19,634 nucleotides of DNA from Methylovulum sp. (GCA_016919605.1 JACXTQ010000195.1:1-19634), one strand, 5' to 3'; positions 1-7,734 are shown, numbered from the stretch's first letter. The notes: generated by a model from the letters alone, not told the origin. Program-made: numbers and translations.

Positions 1-635
1 AATCGATCATGGCTTTTCCTGTGGTGAAAATGGTCTTTGAGCATATGCGTTTATCTGAATAATACGCAATGCCCTTCTATTAAGCAATGGCGGCTTAAAG
101 CACGATGTCTGTACCCGTTGTCGTTTTTTTTTGTAACTTATTAATTTAGTTATGATTAACTGATTATGTTTTTGTATCGGGTCGAGCCGCAACACCAGGG
201 CAACAGGTGCTTACCCTATTCTCGTAAGCAAAACCGTGTGCTATTTAGCGTCACCTACACATTGTAGGCCACTTTTATCAGCAAAAAATACAAAAAATGC
301 CAACAAAATTAATAGCTTTTATATCTTTCTATAGGCCATAGGCTATAAATGACGCTTTAAGCTTCACAGGCTTGTAGGGTTGGGCGTGATAGTTTTGGCT
401 GCGGTGCAGCACCATGCTTTTATAAACGTAACCTTCATGGTTGGAAAAGAAAGGCTCGGAATGGTTCAAATAAACCATGAACAGGTTGTTTTGCCCTTTT
501 ATTTTTTGACAATGTGGATGGATAGGGTGGCTGGTGTTTTAAAAGACAATAAAATCAATTTCTTATAAATATAGGTAGAATGGCATAGTAATCGCTTAAG
601 CCATTCTAAGGATCCGATTAATATGAGGAATAATC
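1..635. other. Noncoding leader before the SulP gene
   Basis: I find no convincing gene in this A/T-rich stretch. Two short open frames (minus 7-195, plus 380-568) have no recognisable domain and no good ribosome site. It contains a 7-bp inverted repeat (TGCTTAC at 208-214, GTAAGCA at 224-230), a perfect TTGACA at 506-511 without a good -10 box at standard spacing, and a 9-bp inverted repeat at 576-608 listed separately. The left end may lie downstream of a gene outside the window. Confidence 0.5.
576..608 (+). promoter_or_regulatory. Perfect 9-bp inverted repeat upstream of SulP
   Basis: TAGAATGGC at 576-584 is perfectly complementary to GCCATTCTA at 600-608, with a 15-nt spacer. It ends 27 nt before the SulP start codon. 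It could be a regulator's operator or a 5'-UTR hairpin. No poly-T follows, so it is not a typical terminator. The symmetry is seen directly; the role is inference. Confidence 0.4.
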
Positions 636-2297
636 ATGAGTGAAGTAAGTTATTCAGTTTTGCCCAAAACCGGCCTGACTGGATTGAAAGAAAACTGGCG
701 CAGTGACCTGTTGTCCGGTTTTTTGGTATTTTTGATCGCCATGCCTTTATGTCTTGGCATTTCTATGGCTTCCGGTTTTCCGCCATCAGCGGGGCTTATC
801 ACGGCGGTGATCGGGGGCATACTGGTTTCGCGCATCAGCGGCTCGTTTGTCACCATTAACGGCCCTGCGGCGGGTTTGATTGTCGTGGTATTGGGCGCAG
901 TGCAATCGTTAGGCGATGGTGACGCGATGGCGGGTTATCGCTATACCTTGGCGGCAATTGTGGTCGCCAGCGCTTTTCAAATCCTAATGGGTTATTTTAA
1001 GGCAGGCCGCTTAAGCTCGTTTTTCCCCGCTTCCGTTGTCCACGGTATGTTGGCGGCTATTGGTATCATTATTATGGCCAAACAAATCCATACAGTGGTC
1101 GGCAATGCGCCCGAAAAAGGTAGCAGCCTGATTTCAACCATTGCCCAGATTCCGCATAGCTTGATGAATATGAATCATGAAATAGCCATTATCGGCTTTT
1201 CAGGCTTGGCTATCTTAATCCTTTGGACGGTCGTGAAAAACAAGTATCTGAAAATGATTCCCGCACCGCTGATTGTGGTGTTGGTGGGCATTGGCTTCGG
1301 CAAGTTTTTTGACCTTGACCATGAGCATATTTATTTGTTTTTGCCGGATGCGACCTTTTTACAGCATCATGAAGAAACTATCGGCCCGAAATTTTTAGTC
1401 ACCATTTCTGACAATTTTATGTCCGCCTTTTACTTCCCTGATTTTTCAAAAGTGGCGACGGTCGAATTTTGGGAGGCGGTAGTGAGCATCTGCTTGGTGG
1501 GCAGCTTAGAAAGCTTGTTAAGCGCGATGGCGGTGGACAAACTGGACCCTTATAAACGTCAAACCAATTTGGATAAGGATTTGATGGCGGTGGGGGTGGG
1601 TAATTTGGCATCCGGCATGATTGGTGGTTTGCCGATGATTGCCGAGATCGTCCGCAGTTCCGCCAACGTCAATAACGGTGCCAAAACCGCTTGGGCGAAC
1701 TTTTTCCACGGCCTGTTCTTATTGATGTTTGTGGCGTTTTTCCCGCGCTTGATTCACAGCATTCCCTTAGCGGCGTTAGCATCATTATTGGTGTTCACTG
1801 GTTTTCGTTTGGCTTCACCCAAAGAATTCGGCAAAGTGTTAGGCTTGGGTAAAGAGCAATTCTTTTTGTTTGTTGTCACCATTATCGGTGTCATCGCCAC
1901 CGACCTGTTGATTGGGGTTGCCATAGGCATTGCCGTCAAATTATTGATTCATATTGGCCGTGGCGTTAAGCTGAACAACTTGTTCAAAATTAATTTTGAA
2001 ATCCAGCAACCCGATAACAACACCGTTTTGGTAAAAATCAGCGGTGCGGCTATTTTCTCTAACTTTATGGCCTTAAAAGATGCGATGGCGGCGGTAGCAT
2101 TAGGCAAGACCGTCATTTTTCAATTGAACGACGCTTATTTGCTCGACCATAGTGTCATGGAATACATGCACCATTTTCAGCATGATTATGAAGCACAAGG
2201 CGGAAAATGTGAATTTTACGGCTTGGAATACCACGAAGCTTATTCAGATCATCCATTGGCCGCCCGTAAACATAAAATGCTCTCTAGCTATAACTAA
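636..2297 (+). CDS. SulP-family inorganic anion transporter with STAS domain
   Basis: This 553-residue inner-membrane transporter has the SulP core of many hydrophobic helices (about residues 25-440). The family signature is around 290-350: ESLLSAMAVDKLDP, then GxGN, GGLPM, and an RSSANxNxGAKT stretch. A cytoplasmic STAS domain covers about 455-535, with LDHSVMEYM at the place of the phosphate-binding loop of anti-sigma antagonists. The family carries sulfate, bicarbonate or other anions by proton or sodium coupling; substrate cannot be read from sequence. Bicarbonate is plausible because related proteins are often found beside carbonic anhydrase, but none is visible here. The ATG at 636 has a GAGGA ribosome site 8 nt upstream. 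A DUF2490 outer-membrane protein and a microprotein follow on the same strand, suggesting a shared uptake role (inference). Confidence 0.93.
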   Translation: MSEVSYSVLPKTGLTGLKENWRSDLLSGFLVFLIAMPLCLGISMASGFPPSAGLITAVIGGILVSRISGSFVTINGPAAGLIVVVLGAVQSLGDGDAMAGYRYTLAAIVVASAFQILMGYFKAGRLSSFFPASVVHGMLAAIGIIIMAKQIHTVVGNAPEKGSSLISTIAQIPHSLMNMNHEIAIIGFSGLAILILWTVVKNKYLKMIPAPLIVVLVGIGFGKFFDLDHEHIYLFLPDATFLQHHEETIGPKFLVTISDNFMSAFYFPDFSKVATVEFWEAVVSICLVGSLESLLSAMAVDKLDPYKRQTNLDKDLMAVGVGNLASGMIGGLPMIAEIVRSSANVNNGAKTAWANFFHGLFLLMFVAFFPRLIHSIPLAALASLLVFTGFRLASPKEFGKVLGLGKEQFFLFVVTIIGVIATDLLIGVAIGIAVKLLIHIGRGVKLNNLFKINFEIQQPDNNTVLVKISGAAIFSNFMALKDAMAAVALGKTVIFQLNDAYLLDHSVMEYMHHFQHDYEAQGGKCEFYGLEYHEAYSDHPLAARKHKMLSSYN

Positions 2298-2450
2298 AAA
2301 CCGTGCCCCCTGGGGTGCGGGTAGCCTTACCCCTCTCACGCTGCCCCCCCCTTATAGCTTTAGCCCACACTCCGATACGCTTGTAGTGCATCGAGGTGGG
2401 CCAAGGCTTCAAATCACTTACGCGACTATCAGCGAATTTAGGGATATACG

Positions 2451-3170
2451 ATGAAAACATTAACGGCATTAGCCACGGCCCTATGCTTAGGCACGGCAGC
2501 CTTAGCCTCAGTGGCGGCTAACGCAGCCCCACCGCCTAACTTTGTTGAAGATGACGGCAGCTGGCTGCAAATGGTCGGCGAGGGTAGCTTAAAAGTAGTA
2601 GACCCAAAATTGGAAAAAACCCGCATCTGGCTGGAAACGCAATCACGGTATGACGGTGACTTTAGCCATTGGTATCAAGGTATGATGCGGGCGGCCATCG
2701 GTTATTCATTGACTGACCGTCTGACCGTTTGGGCGGGTTACACCTGGTTGCCCACCCAAAATAGTGGTAAGAGTTTTGTGTCCCAGCAAGATGTCTGGCC
2801 GGGCTTGCGTTATGTGTTGCCGACCAGCTTGGGTACTTTGTCATTAAGGACGCTGATTGAAAGCAATTTTTTGCAAGATAGCAATGTGCGGGTACGCCCA
2901 CGGCAAATGGTGCGCTTTATGCACCCGCTGGCAGCTGAGCCGCGTTTGAGCCTGATTGCTTGGGATGAGTTTTTTATCCGCCTGAACGACACCCCTTACG
3001 GTGGTCAGGCCGGATTTGACCAAAACCGTGCGTTTGCCGGTTTGGGTTGGTCGTTTAACAAAAATGTCCGCACCGAATTGGGTTATATGAACCAATATGT
3101 GGATAACCTCACCCACACCAGCGACACTATGCGGCATTTGATTATGGGCTCGGTGTTCATCAATTTTTAA
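2451..3170 (+). CDS. DUF2490-family outer-membrane beta-barrel protein
   Basis: A 239-residue protein with a Sec signal peptide (residues 1-25, basic MK start, hydrophobic core, cleavage after AANA). The rest alternates aromatic and polar residues as in transmembrane beta-strands and ends in phenylalanine (VFINF), the C-terminal signal recognised by the BAM complex. Motifs such as WLETQSRY, GYSLTDRLTVWAGYTW and RTELGYMNQY match my memory of DUF2490, whose function is unknown. The ATG follows an AGGGA ribosome site. It lies 153 nt after the SulP gene on the same strand. A role as an outer-membrane channel serving SulP is possible but rests only on neighbourhood. Confidence 0.82.
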   Translation: MKTLTALATALCLGTAALASVAANAAPPPNFVEDDGSWLQMVGEGSLKVVDPKLEKTRIWLETQSRYDGDFSHWYQGMMRAAIGYSLTDRLTVWAGYTWLPTQNSGKSFVSQQDVWPGLRYVLPTSLGTLSLRTLIESNFLQDSNVRVRPRQMVRFMHPLAAEPRLSLIAWDEFFIRLNDTPYGGQAGFDQNRAFAGLGWSFNKNVRTELGYMNQYVDNLTHTSDTMRHLIMGSVFINF

Positions 3171-3224
3171 CGCGGTTTAATGCCGGCACGGACACGGCAC
3201 GGATAAAGCTTATGGAGACCTGTC

Positions 3225-3374
3225 ATGCGTAGCCTTTGTTTTTTGGCGCTGTTTGTCATCACACTTCTTGAAATCGGCCCGATACCCATTACCGGCGTGT
3301 TGCTGATGTGGGTGGTGCTGTTCCGTCCAGCTTGGTTTTATGAACTGGTGCAAAAAATATACGACAAGAAATAA
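3225..3374 (+). CDS. 49-residue membrane microprotein
   Basis: A short gene of 49 codons plus TAA. GGAGA at 3214-3218 is a good ribosome site, 6 nt before the ATG. The product starts MRSLCFLALFVITLLE, has a kinked hydrophobic stretch with two prolines (GPIPITGVLLMWVVLF), then an aromatic and charged tail (RPAWFYELVQKIYDKK). It should form one hairpin or one to two membrane segments with a basic cytoplasmic tail. It lies 54 nt after the DUF2490 gene on the same strand and is probably cotranscribed. I do not recognise a named family. It may be an accessory peptide of the transporter, but that is inference. Confidence 0.6.
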   Translation: MRSLCFLALFVITLLEIGPIPITGVLLMWVVLFRPAWFYELVQKIYDKK

Positions 3375-3688
3375 GCCTGACTGTGTCCTGTACTGCCCCC
3401 TTAGGCCGCGCCCATATCCCCGTCAACAAAAACGCCGTATCCAAGCCCCGCCATCGCCCTGTCACCAGCGGCATCAAAACCAGCCACGATAGTTATTTTT
3501 TGTTGGCTGTGCAAATTGTAAAGCGCAATCCAAGAGGTTTGCCGTTAGCATCTTTAGTGTTGTAAAATAAAGCCAATGTTATACGGCTGTTTTTATAGAA
3601 ATAACACCTAAATGATAAAATGATTTAGACTGCACTTTAGGGTTGAAGTCAGGCTCGCTGACAAGCCCCATAGACATAGGAAAACATC
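3375..3688. other. Gap between microprotein and toxin-antitoxin pair
   Basis: No confident gene. On the minus strand, 3493-3624 is open from stop to stop and reads like protein (ALFYNTKDANGKPLG, then LRFTICTANKK and stop) but lacks an ATG, so it may be the tail of a decayed gene. The plus-strand frame at 3383-3565 has no ribosome site or known domain. GTCAG/CTGAC at 3648-3662 is a 5-bp dyad with a 5-nt spacer, 26 nt before the antitoxin start, and could be its autoregulatory operator. Confidence 0.4.
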
Positions 3689-3937
3689 ATGCAAGCCTAC
3701 TATGAAATAGAAACCCAAATCCCCCCAAACCATCAACTAAAACTGTCGTTGCCCGACACCATCCCCGCAGGTTATGCAAAAATCGCCATCATTTACGAAT
3801 TGCCGGAAATAAAGCCAACCCCCGCCGCAAAAATGGCGGCGTTTTTAGATACGTTACCCGATCAGGCCGATGGAATCGGCTTAAGCCGTGAAGCCATCAA
3901 TGACTATATGCAGCAAGAGCGGCAAAGCTGGGATTGA
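3689..3937 (+). CDS. Probable VapB-like antitoxin
   Basis: An 82-residue protein directly upstream of a PIN-domain toxin. The N-terminal half (YYEIETQIPPNHQLKLSLPD) resembles the beta-rich start of small antitoxins that bind DNA as dimers. The C-terminal half ends GLSREAINDYMQQERQSWD, a helical, charged tail of the kind that wraps around a toxin. I recognise the general type, not a named subfamily. An AGGA ribosome site precedes the ATG by 8 nt. Its stop codon is 2 nt before the toxin ATG, so the two are translationally coupled. The dyad at 3648-3662 just upstream is a candidate operator for self-repression. Confidence 0.75.
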   Translation: MQAYYEIETQIPPNHQLKLSLPDTIPAGYAKIAIIYELPEIKPTPAAKMAAFLDTLPDQADGIGLSREAINDYMQQERQSWD

Positions 3938-3939
3938 AA

Positions 3940-4341
3940 ATGGGTATTTATTTAGATAGTTGCATGGTCATTGGCTTGATAGAAGGCAATACCGAACAAC
4001 GTAAGGCTCTGAAAAACTATTTGGCATTTCAAACCGTGTTCAGTTCTGAATTGGTTAGGCTAGAAGCCCGATTATTGGCCATTCGACAAAACAATGCCGC
4101 GCACCTGAAAATCTACGACGCTTTTTTTGCGGCTTGTGAATTTGTCGATCTAAACCGTGCAGTTTTTGATTTGGCCGCAACGCTACGCGCCACAAGCCAT
4201 CTAAAAACACCTGACGCATTACACCTAGCCGCCGCTATCCATGCAGGGTGCGAACAATTTTGCACCAACGACAAACAACTGGTAAAGGTTGCTGAGCAAC
4301 AAATTAAGGTGATTGACTGGAATGCGCTGTTACCAGTTTAA
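3940..4341 (+). CDS. VapC-like PIN-domain ribonuclease toxin
   Basis: A 133-residue PIN-domain protein. The acidic residues expected to bind magnesium are visible: D6 in IYLDSCM, E37 or E42 in SSELVRLEARL, D92 in TPDALHLAAA and D111 in FCTNDKQL. PIN toxins of this type cleave RNA, often initiator tRNA or rRNA, when freed from their antitoxin. I chose the ATG at 3940 because GGGA at 3930-3933 is well placed for it. A TTG at 3934 would add two residues and overlap the antitoxin stop, but has no ribosome site. The RNA target cannot be read from sequence. Confidence 0.85.
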   Translation: MGIYLDSCMVIGLIEGNTEQRKALKNYLAFQTVFSSELVRLEARLLAIRQNNAAHLKIYDAFFAACEFVDLNRAVFDLAATLRATSHLKTPDALHLAAAIHAGCEQFCTNDKQLVKVAEQQIKVIDWNALLPV

Positions 4342-4438
4342 CGCGATAGGGTGTGATAGTTACGCTTTTTACCATGTTGAAAACCCATTGGATTAACATG
4401 AAATCCATTCATATTTTGTAAGCCTGTAGGAGGGGTAC

Positions 4439-7099
4439 ATGGCATCAGCCAAAAATGACTTTAAAGAATTCGTTAGATGGCTTCATTTGCCGACCAGTAG
4501 AGCTTCTTCTGATGTGCGCCGCCTAGCTAACCTGATTTTGGCAAATTTTGATACAATCCAGGAAACTTCTCTCCAACACAGTCAACGCTCCGTTACTTTA
4601 GTGAAAATCGCCCGACGCTCTTTATCGCAGGCCCCAGATACCTTGCCGGATATTCCTTCAACTGCGACAAATGAAACATGGGTATGGCATCGACTCCATC
4701 ATCTTACAGTTGGCCCGTTCCGAGGATTTCGATATCCTGAACCCTTCGACCTGCAACAACGAATCCTTCTCTTTTATGGGCCAAATGGTAGTGGAAAAAC
4801 AAGCCTTTGCGAAGCTTTTGAATATGCACTTATAGGATCGGTGGAGGAGGCTGATGCTAATAGGATCCCTCAAACTACTTACCTGTCCAATATCCATGAG
4901 CGCAAATTTGAAAGCCCAATTTTAAAGGCTAAAGACCATAAGGGTAACGAAATAAGTGTTACAGCTAACCCTAATACCTACAGATTTTGTTTTATAGAAA
5001 AAAACAGAATTGACTCATTTTCTCGGATAGCGGCAAGACCGGCAGCGCAACGAACGGAACTTATTGCTACGCTTTTTGGAATGGATAAGTTCAACGAGTT
5101 CGTGAGACACTTTAATGAATCTATAGACAATCAGCTTAGCCTCACAAATACCAAAGAACAGTTCCTAGAAAAAAAACGTGCCTCTCTGGTTCAATATCAG
5201 ATGGCTGTGAATAATGAGGCGGAATCTATAAAAACCCTAAATGAGGAAGAATTGGCTATAGCCATCACTTACTCTGAAGGCATGACATATGAAGGTCTCA
5301 AAAAACTTATTGGAAGCACAGAGAGTCCAGGCCGCCTCAGGCAGCTGAATGATATTTTAAATGCGGTTCCACCACAAGTTCTCAATGTGACTCGAGAAGA
5401 ACTCCAAACACTCTACAAGAAAGCCGATGCTGCGCAAGTAGAATTGGACACAATAACATCCAACTTGGAGAAGCAAGCTACCCAAATTTCTTTCAAAAAT
5501 CTTTACACCGCAGTCATAGCTCTGCAACCCACTGAGAGTAACAATTGTCCTGCATGTGATACACCTCTTAATGGGTCAAATCATGTATTGCACAACCCAT
5601 ATGAAAAAGCAGCAAAGGGACTGGAGCAATTAAAATTTTTGGCAGAACTTCAAGTCAAACAAAGTCACACAGCTGAAGAAGTGGCAGAAATTTTGATAAC
5701 TTTGAAAAGGCGGCTTGAAACGCTCTACGACTTTATTGCTTCCCATGGTGAACAAAACACTTTTCTGGGGCGTTTTTTGGCAACACTTCCTAAGGCCATC
5801 ACCGCTGTATGGTGGACTAGCATTTATGAAGCTAATCCTGATGAAAGAATACCTACTCTCGAAAACCTCTTGGAGGTTGCCCAACGTATAGAAAATCAAG
5901 ATAACATTTCAAGACAATCACTTGAAGAGCGGCAAAAAAATATTGACGAGCGTGACAAACTCAACGAATTTCAATTATTAATCCAATTACAGGACAACAA
6001 ACGCCAACAATTGATTGAACGGGTGGCTACTGCACGACAGCAACTTGGAGAGTTTGAAAAAGGAAACGAAAGATTAATCGGAGAAGTTGCTCAGGAAGCT
6101 ATAGACATTCAGCGAGATACTCTGATCAAGAAAGCATATGATCTTTTTCTTTTGTTGTTGAAGCAATATAGAAATCAGCTTCCAGAAAAGCTAATGGCTG
6201 GCCTCAACAACAGAGCCATGATGCTCTATAACGAATTCAATAGAAAAGATTTGGATGCTGATAAGCTAGCTGCCTTATATTTTCCATTGACTGGAGAGCA
6301 AAAAATTGAAATTAGCTTTCGGAATAAACCCCATGCCAGAGTTGATGCACTCAATGTTTTGAGTGAGGGGCATATTCGATGCTTAGGTTTGGCTATTTTG
6401 TTAGCGAAGAGCATGAGTCAGGCGGGGCCGCTAATAGTTTTCGATGATGCTATCAACGCAATCGACCATGATCACAGGCGGGGTATCAGAGAAACAATTT
6501 TTGAGAGCGAGCATTTTGCAAACACTCAAATTATAGTCACATGCCACAGCCACGAATTTATCAAAGACATTCATCAAAGCTTACCAAAATCTGTTCGCGA
6601 TGACTCTAAAGTATTTCTGTTTAAAAATCATAATGGCAACTATCACCCAAGAATAAAGCGCGATGTGAAGAGCCGTAATTACGTTGAGATGGCACGAGCA
6701 GCCCGAGAGGAATTAAATGACCGAGGAGCACTCGATGCTTCACGTAAGGCTCTTGAAATGCTTACGGAAAGGGTATGGTGCTGGCTTGGCAGCCATGATC
6801 ACGGAATAATTCACGTACAACTGGCAGGTGCAGGCGCAGAGCCTGCTCTTAGACATCTATGTGAGGCATTGCAAAAAAAAATAAAAAGCTTAACTACTTT
6901 TAATCACGCACATAAGCCACACATCATTGCCGCGTTTGATGAAGTGCTTGGTATACCAGAAAAAAATTTAGTATGGACATACCTCAATAAGGGCACACAT
7001 GAAGAAGCTGACCGAGACGACTTCGATAGCGATGAAGTTGAGGGGGTGGTGATTACTTTAGAAAAATTGGAAGCCCTCAACATTAGACCAGGTCATTAG
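4439..7099 (+). CDS. Rad50/RloC-like zinc-hook ATPase, possible anticodon nuclease
   Basis: An 886-residue SMC/RecF-type ATPase. A helical leader (about 1-80) precedes the head, which starts near W81. Walker A is GPNGSGKT (114-121). Two coiled-coil arms (about 225-365 and 385-580) flank a zinc-hook C370-P-A-C373. The ABC-type signature is LSEGH (641-645), Walker B PLIVFDD (664-670) and the H-loop TCHSHEF (701-707). The C-terminal tail (about 745-886) has R769-x3-E773 and N850-x3-H854, then a DDF stretch. PrrC and RloC anticodon nucleases use an Arg-x3-Glu and a later His; the match here is partial, with a longer gap to the histidine. RloC is the known family joining a zinc hook to such a nuclease. 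AGGAGGGG (4428-4435) is a strong ribosome site. Codons are visibly richer in A/T than in the ubi and hsl genes, which suggests transfer. ATPase is certain; the nuclease and a defence role are inference. Confidence 0.8.
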   Translation: MASAKNDFKEFVRWLHLPTSRASSDVRRLANLILANFDTIQETSLQHSQRSVTLVKIARRSLSQAPDTLPDIPSTATNETWVWHRLHHLTVGPFRGFRYPEPFDLQQRILLFYGPNGSGKTSLCEAFEYALIGSVEEADANRIPQTTYLSNIHERKFESPILKAKDHKGNEISVTANPNTYRFCFIEKNRIDSFSRIAARPAAQRTELIATLFGMDKFNEFVRHFNESIDNQLSLTNTKEQFLEKKRASLVQYQMAVNNEAESIKTLNEEELAIAITYSEGMTYEGLKKLIGSTESPGRLRQLNDILNAVPPQVLNVTREELQTLYKKADAAQVELDTITSNLEKQATQISFKNLYTAVIALQPTESNNCPACDTPLNGSNHVLHNPYEKAAKGLEQLKFLAELQVKQSHTAEEVAEILITLKRRLETLYDFIASHGEQNTFLGRFLATLPKAITAVWWTSIYEANPDERIPTLENLLEVAQRIENQDNISRQSLEERQKNIDERDKLNEFQLLIQLQDNKRQQLIERVATARQQLGEFEKGNERLIGEVAQEAIDIQRDTLIKKAYDLFLLLLKQYRNQLPEKLMAGLNNRAMMLYNEFNRKDLDADKLAALYFPLTGEQKIEISFRNKPHARVDALNVLSEGHIRCLGLAILLAKSMSQAGPLIVFDDAINAIDHDHRRGIRETIFESEHFANTQIIVTCHSHEFIKDIHQSLPKSVRDDSKVFLFKNHNGNYHPRIKRDVKSRNYVEMARAAREELNDRGALDASRKALEMLTERVWCWLGSHDHGIIHVQLAGAGAEPALRHLCEALQKKIKSLTTFNHAHKPHIIAAFDEVLGIPEKNLVWTYLNKGTHEEADRDDFDSDEVEGVVITLEKLEALNIRPGH

Positions 7100-7128
7100 G
7101 CTTTGGGGTGCTGATTCAACTTAAAGAT

Positions 7129-7162
7129 TTGGGATAAGTAGGCAATTGCCCCCCTATCCCAA
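7129..7162. repeat. Nested perfect palindrome after the ATPase gene
   Basis: TTGGGATA (7129-7136) pairs with TATCCCAA (7155-7162). Between them, with 4 nt on each side, is the self-complementary 10-mer GGCAATTGCC (7141-7150). The whole is symmetric and sits 29 nt after the ATPase stop. No clear T-run follows, so it is an unusual terminator at best. A protein-binding site or a mobile-element scar are other options. Confidence 0.45.
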
Positions 7163-7176
7163 TTATACTATATCGC

Positions 7177-7410
7177 TTACTGAAACCACACCGCCAAGCT
7201 AATTAAGGTGGCGGCGGCTATCATGGCCCATAGGGTGTTGCGTTGGTGGCTGTCGATGTGTTCGCGCAGTAACGCCAATTTGCGTTGTTGGGCGTTGTCC
7301 AGGGCTTTGTACAGCAGGGAAGGGATTTCGGGGAATTGTTGGGCAAATTCGGGGAATTGTTTCAGGAGTTTGTTGATTTTGGCTTTTGGCCCCATGCGCT
7401 CATGGAACCA
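7177..7410 (-). pseudogene. Duplicated, truncated 3' end of ubiB
   Basis: This segment repeats the last part of ubiB (8219-8479) in the same orientation, from the stop codon and final residues (TLISLAVWFQ) back to the codons for WFHERMGPKAKINK. A few point differences are visible. One 27-nt in-frame deletion removes nine residues (AHAQQQAEA) between DNA and QQR. The similarity ends abruptly at 7410, where a REP-type repeat starts. A 72-residue frame from the internal ATG would encode only a short helix and the membrane anchor; there is no reason to think it works. It probably arose by local duplication followed by repeat insertion. Confidence 0.88.
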
Positions 7411-7562
7411 GCGAGTAGCCCGTAAGGAGCGAAGCGGATTACGGGTTATCTCGGCTTCGATAGGTCGTATTTCAACGCATTATTTCGGCATGAGGTTTCG
7501 AAATTGGGTATTGTGCGGCTTCGATTCCCGTAATCCGCTTTGCTCCTTACGGGCTACCTCGC
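7411..7562. repeat. REP-type doublet (BIME-like) with 35-bp inverted arms
   Basis: The left arm at 7411-7445 (gcgagtagcccgtaagg ... attacggg) is repeated inverted at 7527-7562 (cccgtaatccgcttt ... ctacctcgc), with one mismatch and one extra base. The arms enclose about 81 nt. Each arm is itself a near-palindrome: CCCGTAA and TTACGGG flank a GCGAAGC core. This is the layout of paired REP sequences moved by RAYT transposases, and a RAYT fragment lies about 370 nt away. It marks the exact break of the ubiB duplication. Confidence 0.75.
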
Positions 7563-7563
7563 T

Positions 7564-7734
7564 GTTTGCAAGGTTGGCCCTGTGGCATTTGCTCTGTCTC
7601 CGGTCGCCTATTATGATGATAAGGTCGAGATAGAATCTAACGCCTATATTGCTGTGCAATGCGTCAAACAGGTGGCGGACGGTATCTGGAAAGAAATTGC
7701 CGACACCTATCTCGCCATCGCCGAAATGCGGTAA
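7564..7734 (+). pseudogene. Possible tail of an unknown gene between repeats
   Basis: After the right REP arm, one plus-strand frame reads protein-like to a TAA: VGPVAFALSPVAYYDDKVE, then ANYIAV-like residues, and the end VADGIWKEIADTYLAIAEMR. The start lies inside the repeat, so any native N-terminus is gone. I do not recognise a family. Right after the stop, GGCGCATTCCTTAACAC resembles another class of REP sequence, a common position just downstream of genes. It may equally be chance coding. Confidence 0.25.

Noticed and set aside
7..195. Short minus-strand frame at the left edge
   Set aside because: No domain, basic low-complexity product, no ribosome site.
380..568. Short plus-strand frame before SulP
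   Set aside because: No recognisable family and no good ribosome site; it lies in an A/T-rich leader.
2152..2454. 100-codon plus-strand frame over the SulP end
   Set aside because: It is out of frame with SulP and shows no domain.
3383..3565. 60-codon plus-strand frame after the microprotein
   Set aside because: No ribosome site, and the product looks basic and random.
3493..3624. Minus-strand stop-to-stop frame that reads like protein
   Set aside because: It has no ATG or GTG start and I recognise no family; kept only as a note in the gap entry.
7208..7633. A 141-codon open frame on the plus strand
   Set aside because: It is antisense to the duplicated ubiB end and crosses the REP element; no domain or ribosome site.
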